From Icerya purchasi (Eukaryota; Arthropoda; Insecta; Hemiptera; Monophlebidae), in NCBI GenBank assembly GCA_039619475.1, contig CM077116.1, positions 255,603,440 through 255,667,439 on the forward strand: a stretch of 64,000 nucleotides of DNA, read 5' to 3'. This document shows positions 57,601 through 61,340 of the stretch, piece by piece; the stretch's first letter is position 1; the number at the start of each line of letters is the position of its first letter. Below the pieces are notes generated by a model. That model was not told the DNA's origin and searched no databases. It was given only the letters and a program-made list of their open reading frames with translations. Position numbers and translations under genes: made by a program.

Positions 57601-60600
57601 GATAATCAAGTTCCTCTTCACTTCTTCCAATAAACGTGTTCTATGTGCAAAAATAAATATTATACAATAAGACAGCTCCCACAGTTAGCCTGTGAGTGGT
57701 GTTTGTATGCGTCCCTGCACATGCTGGAGTGCCGCGGAATGAGCGGGCAAATTTGAATGCTAGAGTAATACTATCCATCCCCTATTAACATAAATGGTGA
57801 CCCTTCGTGCATTATATCCAAATCTCTGCATGTCACAGACAGCGTGGCTAAAAGCCATCAAACCAAACACAGAGCCATGCTGGCCTTCATTCGAAATGAC
57901 AGGCAGGGAATTTCCGATTCTGCAGGCTTAGAATCGGATATACTTCTGTATCACACGATTGCCTCTTTAATCGGGTCTCTCCTCCTGTAGTGTATCCTTT
58001 TTGCTTGCAGTCCGTTCCATCCAAAGTCAATATACTTGAACATTGATCACACATGAACGTGTCTGACTTATCTAACGACTCCGCTGAAATTATTTTATCC
58101 AATGACCCTGTTCAATTACAACGAACACTCAAATTCGTTAAAACAAACAAACTAGGCAAGTTTATATAAACCACATGGTCCATATGACATAATAGCCTTG
58201 CAGTTATGGACGTAATAAGATAAAAAAAAAACATAAGTAAAAATAAAATTTGGTTTCATAATGAAGATTCATGCGTGGTGTTTTTTTTTTTTTTTTTATA
58301 CGCATGTATGATGTACAAGGTGTGTCCAGAAAATCATGAAATATGTTTTCTTGTCGCGCCCCTCTTGCCTACAACGCACTCGAACTGGTTTGGTTAGGTG
58401 GAGCTGACTTCCGGCTTCACAGCGCACCGCAATTCAGTCTCTCCTGAGTATCGGTAGCGTCAGTATCGGTAAATTAGTGCACCTCTGTTTGGAGACCTCG
58501 TCACGACGCACGATGGCTGATTCAGTTGAACAACGTTGGGCGATCAAGTTTTGCACAAAGCTGGACAAAAAAGATGTCAAAACTTACATAAGGCTGAAGC
58601 AAGTCTACGGGTAGTCTGCTATGAGTTTGTGCAAGTTACGAGGTGGGTGAAAAAGTTTAAGAGCGGGTTGCAAGGGGTGTACGATAACCCCCGCTCCAGA
58701 AGACCAACAACAAGTGGAAACGAAGAAAATGTGAACCGTGATCGTGAATTGTTGAATTCTGACCGCCGAATAAGTGTTTGGTTGTTAGCTGACACCCTAA
58801 ACATTCCAAAAAGTTCCGTGTTCAGCATTGTTATGGAAGACGGGCACATGCATGTGTACAACAAGCTGGTCCCAAAACTTCTGACGGACGAATACAAATC
58901 CAATCAAGTGCTGATCGCGAGTGAACTGAAGAAACGCATGGAAATTGAACCGGATTATTTGAACAACGTTAATACCGGTGACGAAACGTGGACGTTCCGG
59001 TATGACCCGGAAACGAAGCGCCAGAGTTCTATAAATCAGCCATCGTGCGTTTTGACGAGGTCTCTAAACAGAGATGCACTAATTCACCGATGCTGACGCT
59101 AGATGTTCGGAACAGATTGAACTGCGGCGCGTTATGAGGCTGAAAGTCAACTCCACCTAACCAAACCGGTTCGAGCGCGCTGCAAGTAAGTGTTTCGTGA
59201 CTTTCTGGACACACCATGTGTGTGTTTCGACTGGATCACTGTACATTAAAATAATGAACGGAGTAGCATTACAAAACTTGCTTCGGATAGCTTAAAGTTT
59301 ATCACGACTGTAAACATTACTGTTTAACTTAGTTTGAACTCCGAAGACCAATGTTTTATCATTTACTGTTCCGGAATAATGACAAAAAAAGCAGCGTTGT
59401 GATTTTTACACTGTCATTGCCAAAAGATTATGGAACCTACACTTCGCGCTCTACATTCACAAATTTTTTTTTTATTTTTTTGGATCGTACTAACAATTAA
59501 AAATCACATTTCTCTTTTACATGTATGTGTACATATATATTTTTTTTATCGGTAAATTTATTAATTTCATCTATCAGTAAGCCGAAACTTTAATTATCCT
59601 CTGTTACTGTATTCAACAAGTAGGTCGAAGTCATTTTTGCGCACAGTTTGTATCAATTTTCACGCCGCACTGCTAGTTTGCTTTGAAGTTTGAAAACTTA
59701 CAGAAGTACACAGATTGTACCGGGCTAAATTTTTGCAAAGTCGCACTACGCAAATTTTCAAGGACCATTGGAGACCTTTTTGACTGTCCTCCCTATAGAG
59801 TTACTGTACAGGACTGAATTTTTTCACGGAGGTTACAGTTGTCAAAAATTAGTAGTACTCCGCATTTCACGCAACTAAGCGAAATAGTTTCTAAGATACA
59901 ATTGTCTAAAAATTACAATTTCGGACATTCGCTGACCCACCGATTGATAAATCGTCGAAAATGGAGACGGGTATTTCCAGTGGAGCCGGAGTTTTGAAAT
60001 TTGACACATAGTAGATGGTGTTTAAGGTGTTAATTACGAGAAAATTCAATATGGCAAATTCTGACAAGAGATAGCGATTTCTGGTTTTGAATGGTTACCG
60101 AGTGTACATACAATCTATGTAATCGGGTATGAATCAGTGCATTAAACAATTGTCTCCCTATGCACCTCGGTATGTTGCTTAATGTGTCATACAAATCACA
60201 ACACATCAGTGTGAAGGTTTCAGTCTGGACTTGTTTTATATTTTCTTGACCGGTTTATATTTCTCTCTCCAGAATTAAACATTTATACAACATTCACCTC
60301 GTTAATTTTCAAATTAAAGCTAAGAGAGTGGAATTGTAGTATAGTAACGGACTGTGATCGACACTTCAAACGGATCCAGCGTTGATTTACCGAAGAAAAT
60401 CAGGAAAACCGCAGATAGAGATTAAGCTTTACATCCAACTCTTCCAACGACATTATCACTCGACACATTTTCTTTGAAAGAAAAGTGCTTTTCAAAAAGC
60501 AGTTTTAAAAAGTGGTTACAAAAAAAAAAAAAAAAAGAAAAGAAAACCCCCATAAAGGGGTTAGTAAACATTTTAGATGCTGTGACTAAATAGCATTTAG

Positions 60601-61340
60601 TTTTTTAAGCATCTAAAAAGAATTGATGAAATCTTACCAAAAACATACATATATAAAAAAGGCAGACCGACTAGGTTAAAAAAATTAGTGAAATGTAGAA
60701 ATTATGCCAATTAGCTGCCAGTATTGTTAGTGATGTTTTGATAAGCCGAAAAATTATTGTGCGAACTAATAAATTTCCATGACTGCAAATTTGGCCAGTT
60801 TTCAACGGACTCAAAATTTTACTCGTTTCTTTAATAAAAACTTGCAAAATTTCTAGTCATGGAAATTTAATTTTTCTGTGCTTAAAGCAGACAAAAAATT
60901 CGCCAAAATTTTTGCATTTTAGTTGTTTTCAGATAGTCTTGGCAAGAATTTTGCCTATTTTTGTATGTGTATATTTTTAGTGTGTAAAACTATACATAAA
61001 TTGTTGCCTCGCTTTTTTTATTATTATTGAAATATTCTCTGCGTAGGAAAAGAAACCTGGACATAGAAAAGGCAGCGCCTTCTGGCAAAAATTTCGACGG
61101 GGAAGTGGCGTGTCTTCTGCGAAGTACAGTAAGAAGGAAGTGGCATCTTGGGACGTCACCGAAGTTGGTCATTGGTTGGAATCTCTTCAATTGGGTGATT
61201 ACGTAGAAGCGTTTTCGTCGCATGATGTTCGCGGTAGAGAATTGCTAACGCTTACCAGGCGCGATCTGAAGGAGCTCGGAGTTACCAAAGTTGGACATGT
61301 CAAACGTATATTACTTGCGTTAAAAGATCTCGGACCGTGA
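4577..61340 (+). CDS. DGKH: Type II diacylglycerol kinase (eta/delta-like), 23 coding exons, 5' end outside window
   Basis: The enzyme phosphorylates diacylglycerol to phosphatidic acid, ending C1/PKC-type DAG signalling; type II forms act at membranes. Joining 4577-4713, 6567-6658, 13115-13245, 13353-13521, 14800-14902, 18992-19137, 20386-20571, 21567-21735, 24136-24219, 27580-27756, 28581-28780, 31548-32656, 37404-37586, 40117-40216, 40410-40578, 48303-48403, 48495-48682, 51249-51355, 51527-51681, 52274-52391, 54095-54184, 56981-57118 and 61047-61340 gives one open frame of 1,447 residues. Counting the first whole codon as residue 1: C1-1 tail 1-25, C1-2 51-101, catalytic domain about 134-320, linker about 378-960, accessory domain about 964-1180, SAM about 1383-1445. 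A catalytic domain split from the accessory domain by a long linker, plus a C-terminal SAM, is the type II signature. The PH domain expected upstream of C1-1 is not visible in 1-4576. DGK delta and eta cannot be told apart here; insects usually have one such gene, annotated as eta. Confidence 0.96.
4714..6566. other. DGK intron, no recognisable elements
   Basis: AT-rich sequence with no coding stretch or repeat that I could identify. Confidence 0.6.
6567..6658 (+). CDS. DGKH: DGK exon B: start of C1 domain 2
   Basis: The acceptor is ATAACAG and the donor AG|GTGATT; the exon runs from phase 0 to phase 2. It encodes [16 protein letters not shown], then [12 protein letters not shown] with the last Arg codon split. 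This is the H-x12-C-x2-C part of the second C1 domain and is nearly identical to vertebrate delta/eta. Confidence 0.96.
6659..9459. other. DGK intron, first part; mostly unrecognised repeats
   Basis: It contains a (TTA)n tract near 7268-7295 and a less AT-rich stretch at 7740-8150 that looks like an old dispersed repeat. An open stretch at 8314-8541 looks protein-like but I do not recognise it. The sequence from about 9130 becomes GC-richer and may already belong to the LINE that follows. Confidence 0.5.
9460..11120 (+). mobile_element. Non-LTR retrotransposon (R1/I-like) ORF2 remnant
   Basis: Read in shifting + frames, the region gives [12 protein letters not shown] (9775-9812), a block with [15 protein letters not shown] spacing, then [11 protein letters not shown] (about 10055-10089) with the YADD reverse transcriptase active site. 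Downstream come an [18 protein letters not shown] block and a block ending [17 protein letters not shown]. The order matches the reverse transcriptase and C-terminal region of R1-clade LINEs. Stops and frameshifts are frequent, so it is dead. The GC content is clearly above the surrounding intron. The boundaries are approximate. Confidence 0.75.
11121..13114. other. DGK intron, last part; nothing recognised
   Basis: AT-rich sequence with a T tract at 11587-11607 and a TA-rich tract near 12918-12945. No coding or mobile element is recognised. Confidence 0.5.
13115..13245 (+). CDS. DGKH: DGK exon C: rest of C1 domain 2
   Basis: The acceptor is AATTCAG. The exon encodes [17 protein letters not shown] and completes the zinc ligands C-x2-C-x4-H-x2-C-x7-C, then reaches the conserved PPTAIHSI. 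The donor is AG|GCAAGT, a non-canonical GC site. It is the only donor here that keeps the frame into the next exon (split Gly codon). Confidence 0.94.
13246..13352 (+). other. Short GC-AG intron in the kinase
   Basis: A 107-bp intron begins GCAAGT and ends TTGCTTTAG. The downstream exon needs the upstream exon to end in phase 1, and that places the donor at GC. Using the GT at 13251-13252 would break the frame. The exon side (ATAG) and GCAAGT match the known consensus of GC donors. Confidence 0.88.
13353..13521 (+). CDS. DGKH: DGK exon D: start of catalytic (DAGKc) domain
   Basis: The acceptor is TTTGCTTTAG and the donor is GTAAAT. The exon encodes [17 protein letters not shown] followed by [19 protein letters not shown]. 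This is the first strand and nucleotide-binding loop of the DAGK catalytic fold. The exon ends in phase 2 inside GPGLG. Confidence 0.97.
13522..14799. other. DGK intron, nothing recognised
   Basis: AT-rich with short A and T tracts only. Confidence 0.6.
14800..14902 (+). CDS. DGKH: DGK exon E: ATP-binding glycine motif
   Basis: The acceptor is CTTACAG and the donor GTAACT. The exon encodes [20 protein letters not shown] followed by [14 protein letters not shown]. This is the GGDGS nucleotide-binding motif, but the first Gly is Ser (SGDGS, codon AGC). The Asp and the Gly after it are kept, so activity is expected. Confidence 0.97.
14903..17059. other. DGK intron, first part
   Basis: AT-rich sequence with a T tract near 15930-15952. 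No gene is recognised. The open stretch on the minus strand at 16643-16969 resembles no family I know and may be an old transposon piece. Confidence 0.5.
17060..17931 (+). mobile_element. Non-LTR retrotransposon fragment with RNase H remains (Jockey/CR1-like)
   Basis: The + strand reads, with stops and shifts, [20 protein letters not shown] (about 17090-17150), then [10 protein letters not shown] (about 17550-17580, the first Asp of RNase H), then a C-terminal block [16 protein letters not shown] near 17870-17915 that matches the usual HxGIPGNExAD motif. This order fits the end of a LINE ORF2. It is heavily mutated. Confidence 0.65.
17932..18610 (-). mobile_element. Non-LTR retrotransposon ORF2 C-terminal fragment (RTE/craniofacial-like), antisense
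   Basis: On the minus strand the reading starts near 18604 with [20 protein letters not shown], passes one stop, and continues with [20 protein letters not shown] and then [14 protein letters not shown], the usual reverse transcriptase tail of these LINEs. It ends near 17990 with a [12 protein letters not shown] motif. It directly abuts the + strand LINE fragment that ends near 17931. Confidence 0.75.
18611..18991. other. DGK intron, end part
   Basis: AT-rich, with no element recognised before the acceptor. Confidence 0.5.
18992..19137 (+). CDS. DGKH: DGK exon F: catalytic core [11 protein letters not shown]
   Basis: The acceptor is ATTTTCAG and the donor AG|GTAAGT. The exon encodes [20 protein letters not shown] and then the acidic [30 protein letters not shown] is the second diagnostic DAGK catalytic motif. 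The exon runs from phase 0 to phase 2. Confidence 0.97.
19138..20385. other. DGK intron, nothing recognised
   Basis: Very AT-rich, with T tracts near 19550 and 20278. Confidence 0.6.
20386..20571 (+). CDS. DGKH: DGK exon G: end of catalytic domain
   Basis: It joins the previous exon at DR|WSVMVFD, as in other type II DGKs (acceptor AATAG). It encodes [20 protein letters not shown], then a helical stretch ending in HSVIISSAR. The donor is AG|GTACTT. Confidence 0.95.
20572..21566. other. DGK intron, nothing recognised
   Basis: AT-rich. A less AT-rich piece at about 20870-21110 gives no protein match that I recognise. Confidence 0.5.
21567..21735 (+). CDS. DGKH: DGK exon H: helical segment after the catalytic domain
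   Basis: The acceptor is ACGGCAG and the donor GTAAAT. The exon encodes [15 protein letters not shown] and then a Gln/Glu-rich stretch [18 protein letters not shown]. It ends in phase 0. The helical Leu pattern matches type II DGKs just before the linker. Confidence 0.93.
21820..22960 (+). mobile_element. Non-LTR retrotransposon reverse transcriptase fragment (Jockey-like)
   Basis: The + strand reads [13 protein letters not shown] near 22050-22090 (compare the common YRPISLTSVxxK), then [10 protein letters not shown] near 22210-22240 (the usual DxxKAFDRVW), then blocks near 22400-22510 with SDVIKLPSN. It is scattered over frames with stops. It lies at the start of the intron after the exon ending 21735. 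Confidence 0.65.
22961..24135. other. DGK intron, last part
   Basis: AT-rich, with one A tract near 23315. No further elements are recognised. Confidence 0.5.
24136..24219 (+). CDS. DGKH: DGK exon I: short linker exon
   Basis: An 84-bp exon in phase 0 at both ends, with acceptor TTTATAG and donor AAG|GTAACT. It encodes 28 residues rich in Glu, Lys and Asp. Because it is symmetric it could be skipped without a frame change. The coding call rests on frame continuity and splice sites rather than on a domain. Confidence 0.85.
24885..25725 (+). repeat. Tandem repeat, unit about 285 bp, about three copies
   Basis: The motif GAAATGAAATAYGGTTTTRT begins at 25080, 25362 and 25654, so the steps are 282 and 292 bp. 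Around it, GATCTTTCCAACRATATATC, TTTTGAGCTTTCGG and GAAATATAYGKRGAWG recur in the same order. The copies differ by perhaps 15-20 percent. The first copy is partial at its left. Confidence 0.85.
25930..26125 (-). repeat. Inverted copy of part of the 285-bp repeat
   Basis: Read on the minus strand this has TTTTTCGCGCTCTTTTGAAT, then ACTTTGAAACTTTCGTTAAG followed by GAAATGAAATACAG, in the same order as the direct array. It is separated from the array by about 200 bp, so transcripts could fold back. Confidence 0.8.
26126..27579. other. DGK intron, last part
   Basis: AT-rich with A and T homopolymers (27197-27218, 27275-27290, 27472-27490). No element recognised. Confidence 0.6.
27580..27756 (+). 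CDS. DGKH: DGK exon J: linker
   Basis: A 177-bp exon in phase 0 at both ends, with acceptor TTTACAG and donor AAA|GTAAAC. It encodes [20 protein letters not shown], a conserved amphipathic helix, and then a Ser/Gly/Arg-rich low-complexity tail ([14 protein letters not shown]). The helix recurs at the start of the linker in delta/eta proteins. Confidence 0.92.
27757..28580. other. DGK intron, nothing recognised
   Basis: AT-rich, with no coding or repeat feature. Confidence 0.6.
28581..28780 (+). CDS. DGKH: DGK exon K: Ser/Pro-rich linker
   Basis: The acceptor is AGTTTCAG and the donor AG|GTATTT. It encodes a Ser-Pro-rich stretch ([20 protein letters not shown]) and then [20 protein letters not shown]. 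It looks disordered and has several possible proline-directed phosphorylation sites. The exon runs from phase 0 to phase 2. Confidence 0.92.
29028..29625 (+). repeat. Dispersed A/T-rich repeat, two adjacent copies
   Basis: Two similar units (about 29028-29360 and 29361-29625) share AAGAAGGAGGGGTTACACGT-like starts, a T-rich stretch, CGCATAACT and a GACCGATTTTACTGATT-like core. A third relative lies at 43875-44235: TTGACTTAAAATACTATAAA followed by ATTACCATGGAAATGTAGCT there corresponds to 29321-29365. This looks like an insect intermediate repeat family; I cannot name it. Confidence 0.65.
29700..30079 (-). repeat. tRNA-derived SINE-like element
   Basis: On the minus strand 30075-30001 reads like a tRNA: an A-box-like TAGCCTAGTTGCTAGAGCGC and a B box GGTTCGATCCC at tRNA-like spacing. 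Downstream follows GTGGAAGGCAATGGCAAACC and further body sequence to about 29700. The acceptor stem is poor and there is a long non-tRNA body, so it is a SINE-like repeat and not a tRNA gene. Confidence 0.6.
31195..31377. repeat. Palindromic element with arms of about 80 bp
   Basis: The left arm 31195-31275 and right arm 31299-31377 are inverted copies; both contain TATAAAACGCAAATCACAAT and GATTAGTTTCGGTTACA. There are only a few mismatches or small gaps. The loop is about 23 bp. No target duplication is clear. It lies 170 bp before the large linker exon. Confidence 0.85.
31548..32656 (+). CDS. DGKH: DGK exon L: 1.1-kb disordered linker exon
   Basis: By far the largest exon, 370 codons without a stop, from acceptor GTTTTAG to donor T|GTGAGT. 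It is rich in Ser, Asp, Glu and Asn, with short basic patches (KCRHRKKS) and Ser-Pro or Thr-Pro sites. It has no recognisable domain. It separates the two halves of the kinase, as in other insect DGK eta proteins, where this insert is long and variable. Its GC content and codon use look more coding-like than the flanking introns. Confidence 0.93.
32657..33539. other. DGK intron, first part
   Basis: AT-rich, with a (TA)n run near 33276-33299. Nothing else recognised. Confidence 0.55.
33540..33700 (+). repeat. Degenerate tRNA-derived repeat
   Basis: TAGCCTAGTAATTAAAATAC followed by TTGGCTATCAGCC and GTCGCTAGTTCTAAAC has A-box and B-box spacing of a tRNA head. The tail GACTGAAAAAATTAATTTC may be the SINE body. 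It is strongly mutated. Confidence 0.45.
33701..35099. other. DGK intron, middle part
   Basis: AT-rich; no element recognised. Open stretches such as 34072-34308 (minus) do not resemble a family. Confidence 0.5.
35100..35420 (-). repeat. Second tRNA-derived SINE-like element
   Basis: The minus strand at 35190-35110 has ATGGCCTAGTTGTTAGGGCG and a B box GAGTTCGATTCCC, close to the element at 30001-30075. Flanking sequence at 35250-35420 shares a TACACGCAAGACTAC motif and a GAAGGAAACCAAC motif with the body near 29800-29960, though the order of head and body differs. Confidence 0.55.
35421..37403. other. DGK intron, end part
   Basis: AT-rich, with a (TA)n run near 36010-36030 and T tracts near 36720 and 36828. 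No element recognised. Confidence 0.55.
37404..37586 (+). CDS. DGKH: DGK exon M: linker to accessory-domain junction
   Basis: The acceptor is TGTTCCAG and the donor G|GTAAAT. It encodes Ser/Pro-rich sequence, then the hallmark [16 protein letters not shown], which comes just before the accessory domain in delta/eta kinases. Confidence 0.96.
37587..40116. other. DGK intron
   Basis: A less AT-rich piece at about 38040-38760 has short protein-like stretches ([19 protein letters not shown]) that may be an old LINE endonuclease region; this is weak. A small open stretch begins at an ATG at 39473 ([14 protein letters not shown]) and is Lys-rich and unrecognised. Confidence 0.4.
39364..39467. repeat. 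52-bp tandem duplication
   Basis: 39364-39415 and 39416-39467 are copies of the same 52 bp and differ at one base. Confidence 0.95.
40117..40216 (+). CDS. DGKH: DGK exon N: start of accessory (DAGKa) domain
   Basis: The acceptor is CATTGCAG and the donor AT|GTAAGT. It encodes [20 protein letters not shown] and then LMDPDEIL. This stretch is nearly invariant in type II DGKs. Confidence 0.97.
40410..40578 (+). CDS. DGKH: DGK exon O: accessory domain
   Basis: The acceptor is ACTCATAG and the donor CAG|GTATAA. It encodes [20 protein letters not shown], then [20 protein letters not shown] and [12 protein letters not shown]. Three separate conserved blocks of the DAGK accessory domain are present. 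Confidence 0.98.
40620..40840 (+). repeat. Dispersed repeat, family with AAAGTAAAGTAAGT start (copy 1)
   Basis: Contains GTAAAGTAAGTCCCATATCA, then GTATCATGGATTGTGAAG, GGTTCACAATG and CTAATGAGAGTAGGGAG in order. The same blocks recur at 63247-63470 and, inverted, at 45295-45415. It is probably a SINE or MITE. Confidence 0.8.
40841..42660. other. DGK intron, part between repeats
   Basis: AT-rich apart from the minisatellite. A possible acceptor at 42336 has no conserved coding sequence after it. Confidence 0.5.
41651..41747. repeat. 29-bp minisatellite, 3.3 copies
   Basis: The unit CAAAATATGCGAAATATGCA followed by CAAAATGTC repeats three times exactly, then breaks off. Because 29 is not a multiple of 3 and the unit has no stop in several frames, both strands show open stretches of more than 60 codons here. 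They are artefacts of the repeat. Confidence 0.95.
42663..43800 (+). mobile_element. Mariner/IS630-type transposon, broken
   Basis: The left end is TA followed by CAGGGTGGCCCAATGAGTTA, a usual start for such elements; I could not find the right inverted repeat. Inside, 42779-43294 is open and encodes an N-terminal helix-turn-helix domain ([25 protein letters not shown]). It is followed by degraded catalytic sequence with QDGATCHTA near 43500 and PRSPDLT near 43580-43600. Confidence 0.75.
42779..43741 (+). pseudogene. Mariner/IS630-type transposase pseudogene
   Basis: The frame is open to 43294 and stops within a Trp codon context (RYW then TAG). Beyond it similarity continues with further stops, including TAG where VTVWCAV is expected, and frameshifts. 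The first catalytic Asp of the S-D-E-A motif is Phe here ([12 protein letters not shown]). The protein cannot be active. Confidence 0.8.
43875..44235 (+). repeat. Dispersed repeat related to 29028-29625
   Basis: Starts ACTTCAAAAAAGGAAGAGGT, then a T-rich run, then CAGAACTTTC and GTGAACCGATTTTGATGGTT, and ends with the ATTACCATGGAAATGTAGCT block shared with 29346-29365. Confidence 0.65.
44318..44770. repeat. Near-perfect palindrome with two 200-bp arms
   Basis: 44318-44517 and 44571-44770 are inverted copies with about five differences that I can see, around a 53-bp loop. Shared blocks include CCGACTTCAAGGTTTATTAT, CAGAGTGATATAACTTAAGG and TTTTTGGAGTTGGCATCAAA. There is no open frame and no clear target duplication. 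A more diverged relative of one arm end occurs at about 45205-45275. It lies in the DGK intron, so the pre-mRNA could form a long double strand. Confidence 0.93.
45295..45415 (-). repeat. Dispersed repeat, copy 2 (inverted)
   Basis: Reverse complement of the family seen at 40620-40840: CTACTCTCATTAGTGCC, GTGAACCTTAACTTCACAA and ACTTACTTTACTTTT. Confidence 0.75.
45557..45620. repeat. (AAT)n microsatellite
   Basis: About 21 uninterrupted trinucleotide units. Confidence 0.97.
45621..48302. other. DGK intron, last part
   Basis: AT-rich with T tracts; no element recognised. Confidence 0.5.
48303..48403 (+). CDS. DGKH: DGK exon P: accessory domain
   Basis: A 101-bp exon after a 7.7-kb intron, with acceptor GCGCAACAG and donor AG|GTAATG. 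It encodes [20 protein letters not shown] and then [13 protein letters not shown], a core DAGKa block. An open stretch on the other strand at 48151-48369 is only its shadow. Confidence 0.96.
48495..48682 (+). CDS. DGKH: DGK exon Q: accessory domain FMGG..WGG
   Basis: The intron before it is only 91 bp. The acceptor is ATGACAG and the donor G|GTAAAA. It encodes [20 protein letters not shown] and then [24 protein letters not shown]-x-NFWG is a hallmark of the DGK accessory domain. Confidence 0.97.
48683..50210. other. DGK intron, first part
   Basis: AT-rich with a T tract near 48928-48940. An open stretch at 48791-48988 resembles nothing I know. Confidence 0.5.
50211..50870 (+). pseudogene. 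hAT-type transposase remnant (GTF2IRD2/ZBED5-like)
   Basis: In shifting + frames the sequence reads [20 protein letters not shown], then [14 protein letters not shown], then [11 protein letters not shown] (about 50405-50437), YSIAIDEST (about 50540-50570) and [20 protein letters not shown]. The order and motifs, especially AIDEST, match domesticated and mobile hAT proteins of the GTF2IRD2 and ZBED5 type. Stops occur in each block, so it is dead. Confidence 0.75.
50871..51248. other. DGK intron, end
   Basis: AT-rich, nothing recognised. Confidence 0.5.
51249..51355 (+). CDS. DGKH: DGK exon R: end of accessory domain
   Basis: The acceptor is TTTTCAG and the donor AAA|GTAAGC. It encodes [20 protein letters not shown] followed by [12 protein letters not shown]. 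The PxQVDGEAW motif closes the accessory domain in all DGKs. Confidence 0.97.
51527..51681 (+). CDS. DGKH: DGK exon S: post-accessory helical region
   Basis: The acceptor is GTTACAG and the donor AA|GTTAGT. It encodes [15 protein letters not shown] followed by [20 protein letters not shown]. The same K-W-E-E-K pattern follows the accessory domain in vertebrate delta/eta. Confidence 0.94.
51682..52273. other. DGK intron
   Basis: Contains a T tract near 52200-52217 and no coding exon that continues the frame. Confidence 0.6.
52274..52391 (+). CDS. DGKH: DGK exon T: C-terminal region
   Basis: The acceptor is TCCTTAG and the donor GCT|GTAAGG. It encodes [20 protein letters not shown] and then [17 protein letters not shown]. 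It ends in phase 0. Confidence 0.93.
52779..52816 (+). other. Candidate alternative (poison) exon of the DGK gene
   Basis: A 38-bp stretch has a long T-tract and TTTTACAG acceptor and an AG|GTGAGA donor. It is open in the phase left by the exon ending at 52391 and would add 12 codons ([12 protein letters not shown]) plus two bases. Because 38 is not a multiple of 3, it would shift the next exon and reach TAG at 54123-54125, giving a product without the SAM domain or a transcript open to nonsense-mediated decay. Without it the frame continues normally. This is inferred from splice signals; RNA evidence is needed. Confidence 0.4.
52820..52873. repeat. Perfect 20-bp hairpin at a candidate donor site
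   Basis: 52820-52839 (AGAATTAATAAAAATATATT) and 52854-52873 are exact inverted copies with a 14-base loop. The stem starts three bases after the GT of the candidate exon at 52779-52816. Confidence 0.9.
52874..54094. other. DGK intron, rest
   Basis: AT-rich; an (AAATT)n run lies at 53922-53956. Nothing else recognised. Confidence 0.6.
54095..54184 (+). CDS. DGKH: DGK exon U: C-terminal region
   Basis: A 90-bp symmetric exon in phase 0, with acceptor TGTTGTAG and donor TTG|GTAAGA. It encodes [20 protein letters not shown] and then CLLLRDKSL, a likely amphipathic helix. Confidence 0.92.
54185..56980. other. DGK intron
   Basis: Less AT-rich than most introns at 54680-55120 and 56220-56820, so old repeats are likely. 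I recognise no family and no coding exon. A G8 run lies at 55568-55575. Confidence 0.5.
56981..57118 (+). CDS. DGKH: DGK exon V: C-terminal region before SAM
   Basis: A 138-bp symmetric exon in phase 0, with acceptor TTAATAG and donor CAG|GTATGT. It encodes [20 protein letters not shown] followed by a short loop ending LPSPDDQ. The frame joins the SAM exon without a break. Confidence 0.92.
57420..58170 (+). mobile_element. Non-LTR retrotransposon RNase H fragment
   Basis: The + strand reads FAIYEWF-like sequence near 57480-57500, where a YTDGS-type RNase H start would be. Near 57715-57750 it reads [16 protein letters not shown] in mixed frames, close to the usual PxHxGxxGNExAD. The region is GC-richer than its surroundings. 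It is short and highly mutated. Confidence 0.55.
58316..59218 (+). mobile_element. Mariner element with foldback structure
   Basis: The terminal arms are about 207 bp (58316-58522) and 184 bp (59035-59218). They start CAAGGTGTGTCCAGAAAATC on the left and CATGGTGTGTCCAGAAAGTC read inward from the right. TA flanks the left end; the right flank is TG. The arms include the 5' UTR and the first codons of the transposase (ATGGCTGATT), so the 3' end carries an inverted copy of the 5' end. The transposase between them is truncated. Confidence 0.88.
58513..59034 (+). pseudogene. Mariner transposase, frameshifted and truncated
   Basis: The native start is ATG 58513 ([20 protein letters not shown]). 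A stop and frameshift near 58605-58640 break it. The other frame then gives [37 protein letters not shown], and [20 protein letters not shown] with the first catalytic Asp. It ends there: the last two catalytic Asp residues are missing because the inverted arm begins. Confidence 0.88.
59219..61046. other. DGK intron, last part
   Basis: A less AT-rich stretch at 59560-60420 looks like a dispersed non-coding repeat that I cannot name. An imperfect inverted pair (AATTTCCATGACT near 60773 and AGTCATGGAAATT near 60856) follows. Confidence 0.45.
61047..61340 (+). CDS. DGKH: DGK terminal exon: SAM domain and stop
   Basis: The acceptor is TCTGCGTAG and the stop is TGA at 61338-61340. A basic stretch ([20 protein letters not shown]) is followed by a SAM domain: [20 protein letters not shown], then [20 protein letters not shown], then [21 protein letters not shown] domains of type II DGKs form zinc-stabilised polymers that hold the enzyme in an inactive cytosolic store; that role is known from the family. 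Its presence makes this a delta-like or eta2-like isoform. Confidence 0.97.
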   Translation, partial: EKKPGHRKGSAFWQKFRRGSGVSSAKYSKKEVASWDVTEVGHWLESLQLGDYVEAFSSHDVRGRELLTLTRRDLKELGVTKVGHVKRILLALKDLGP

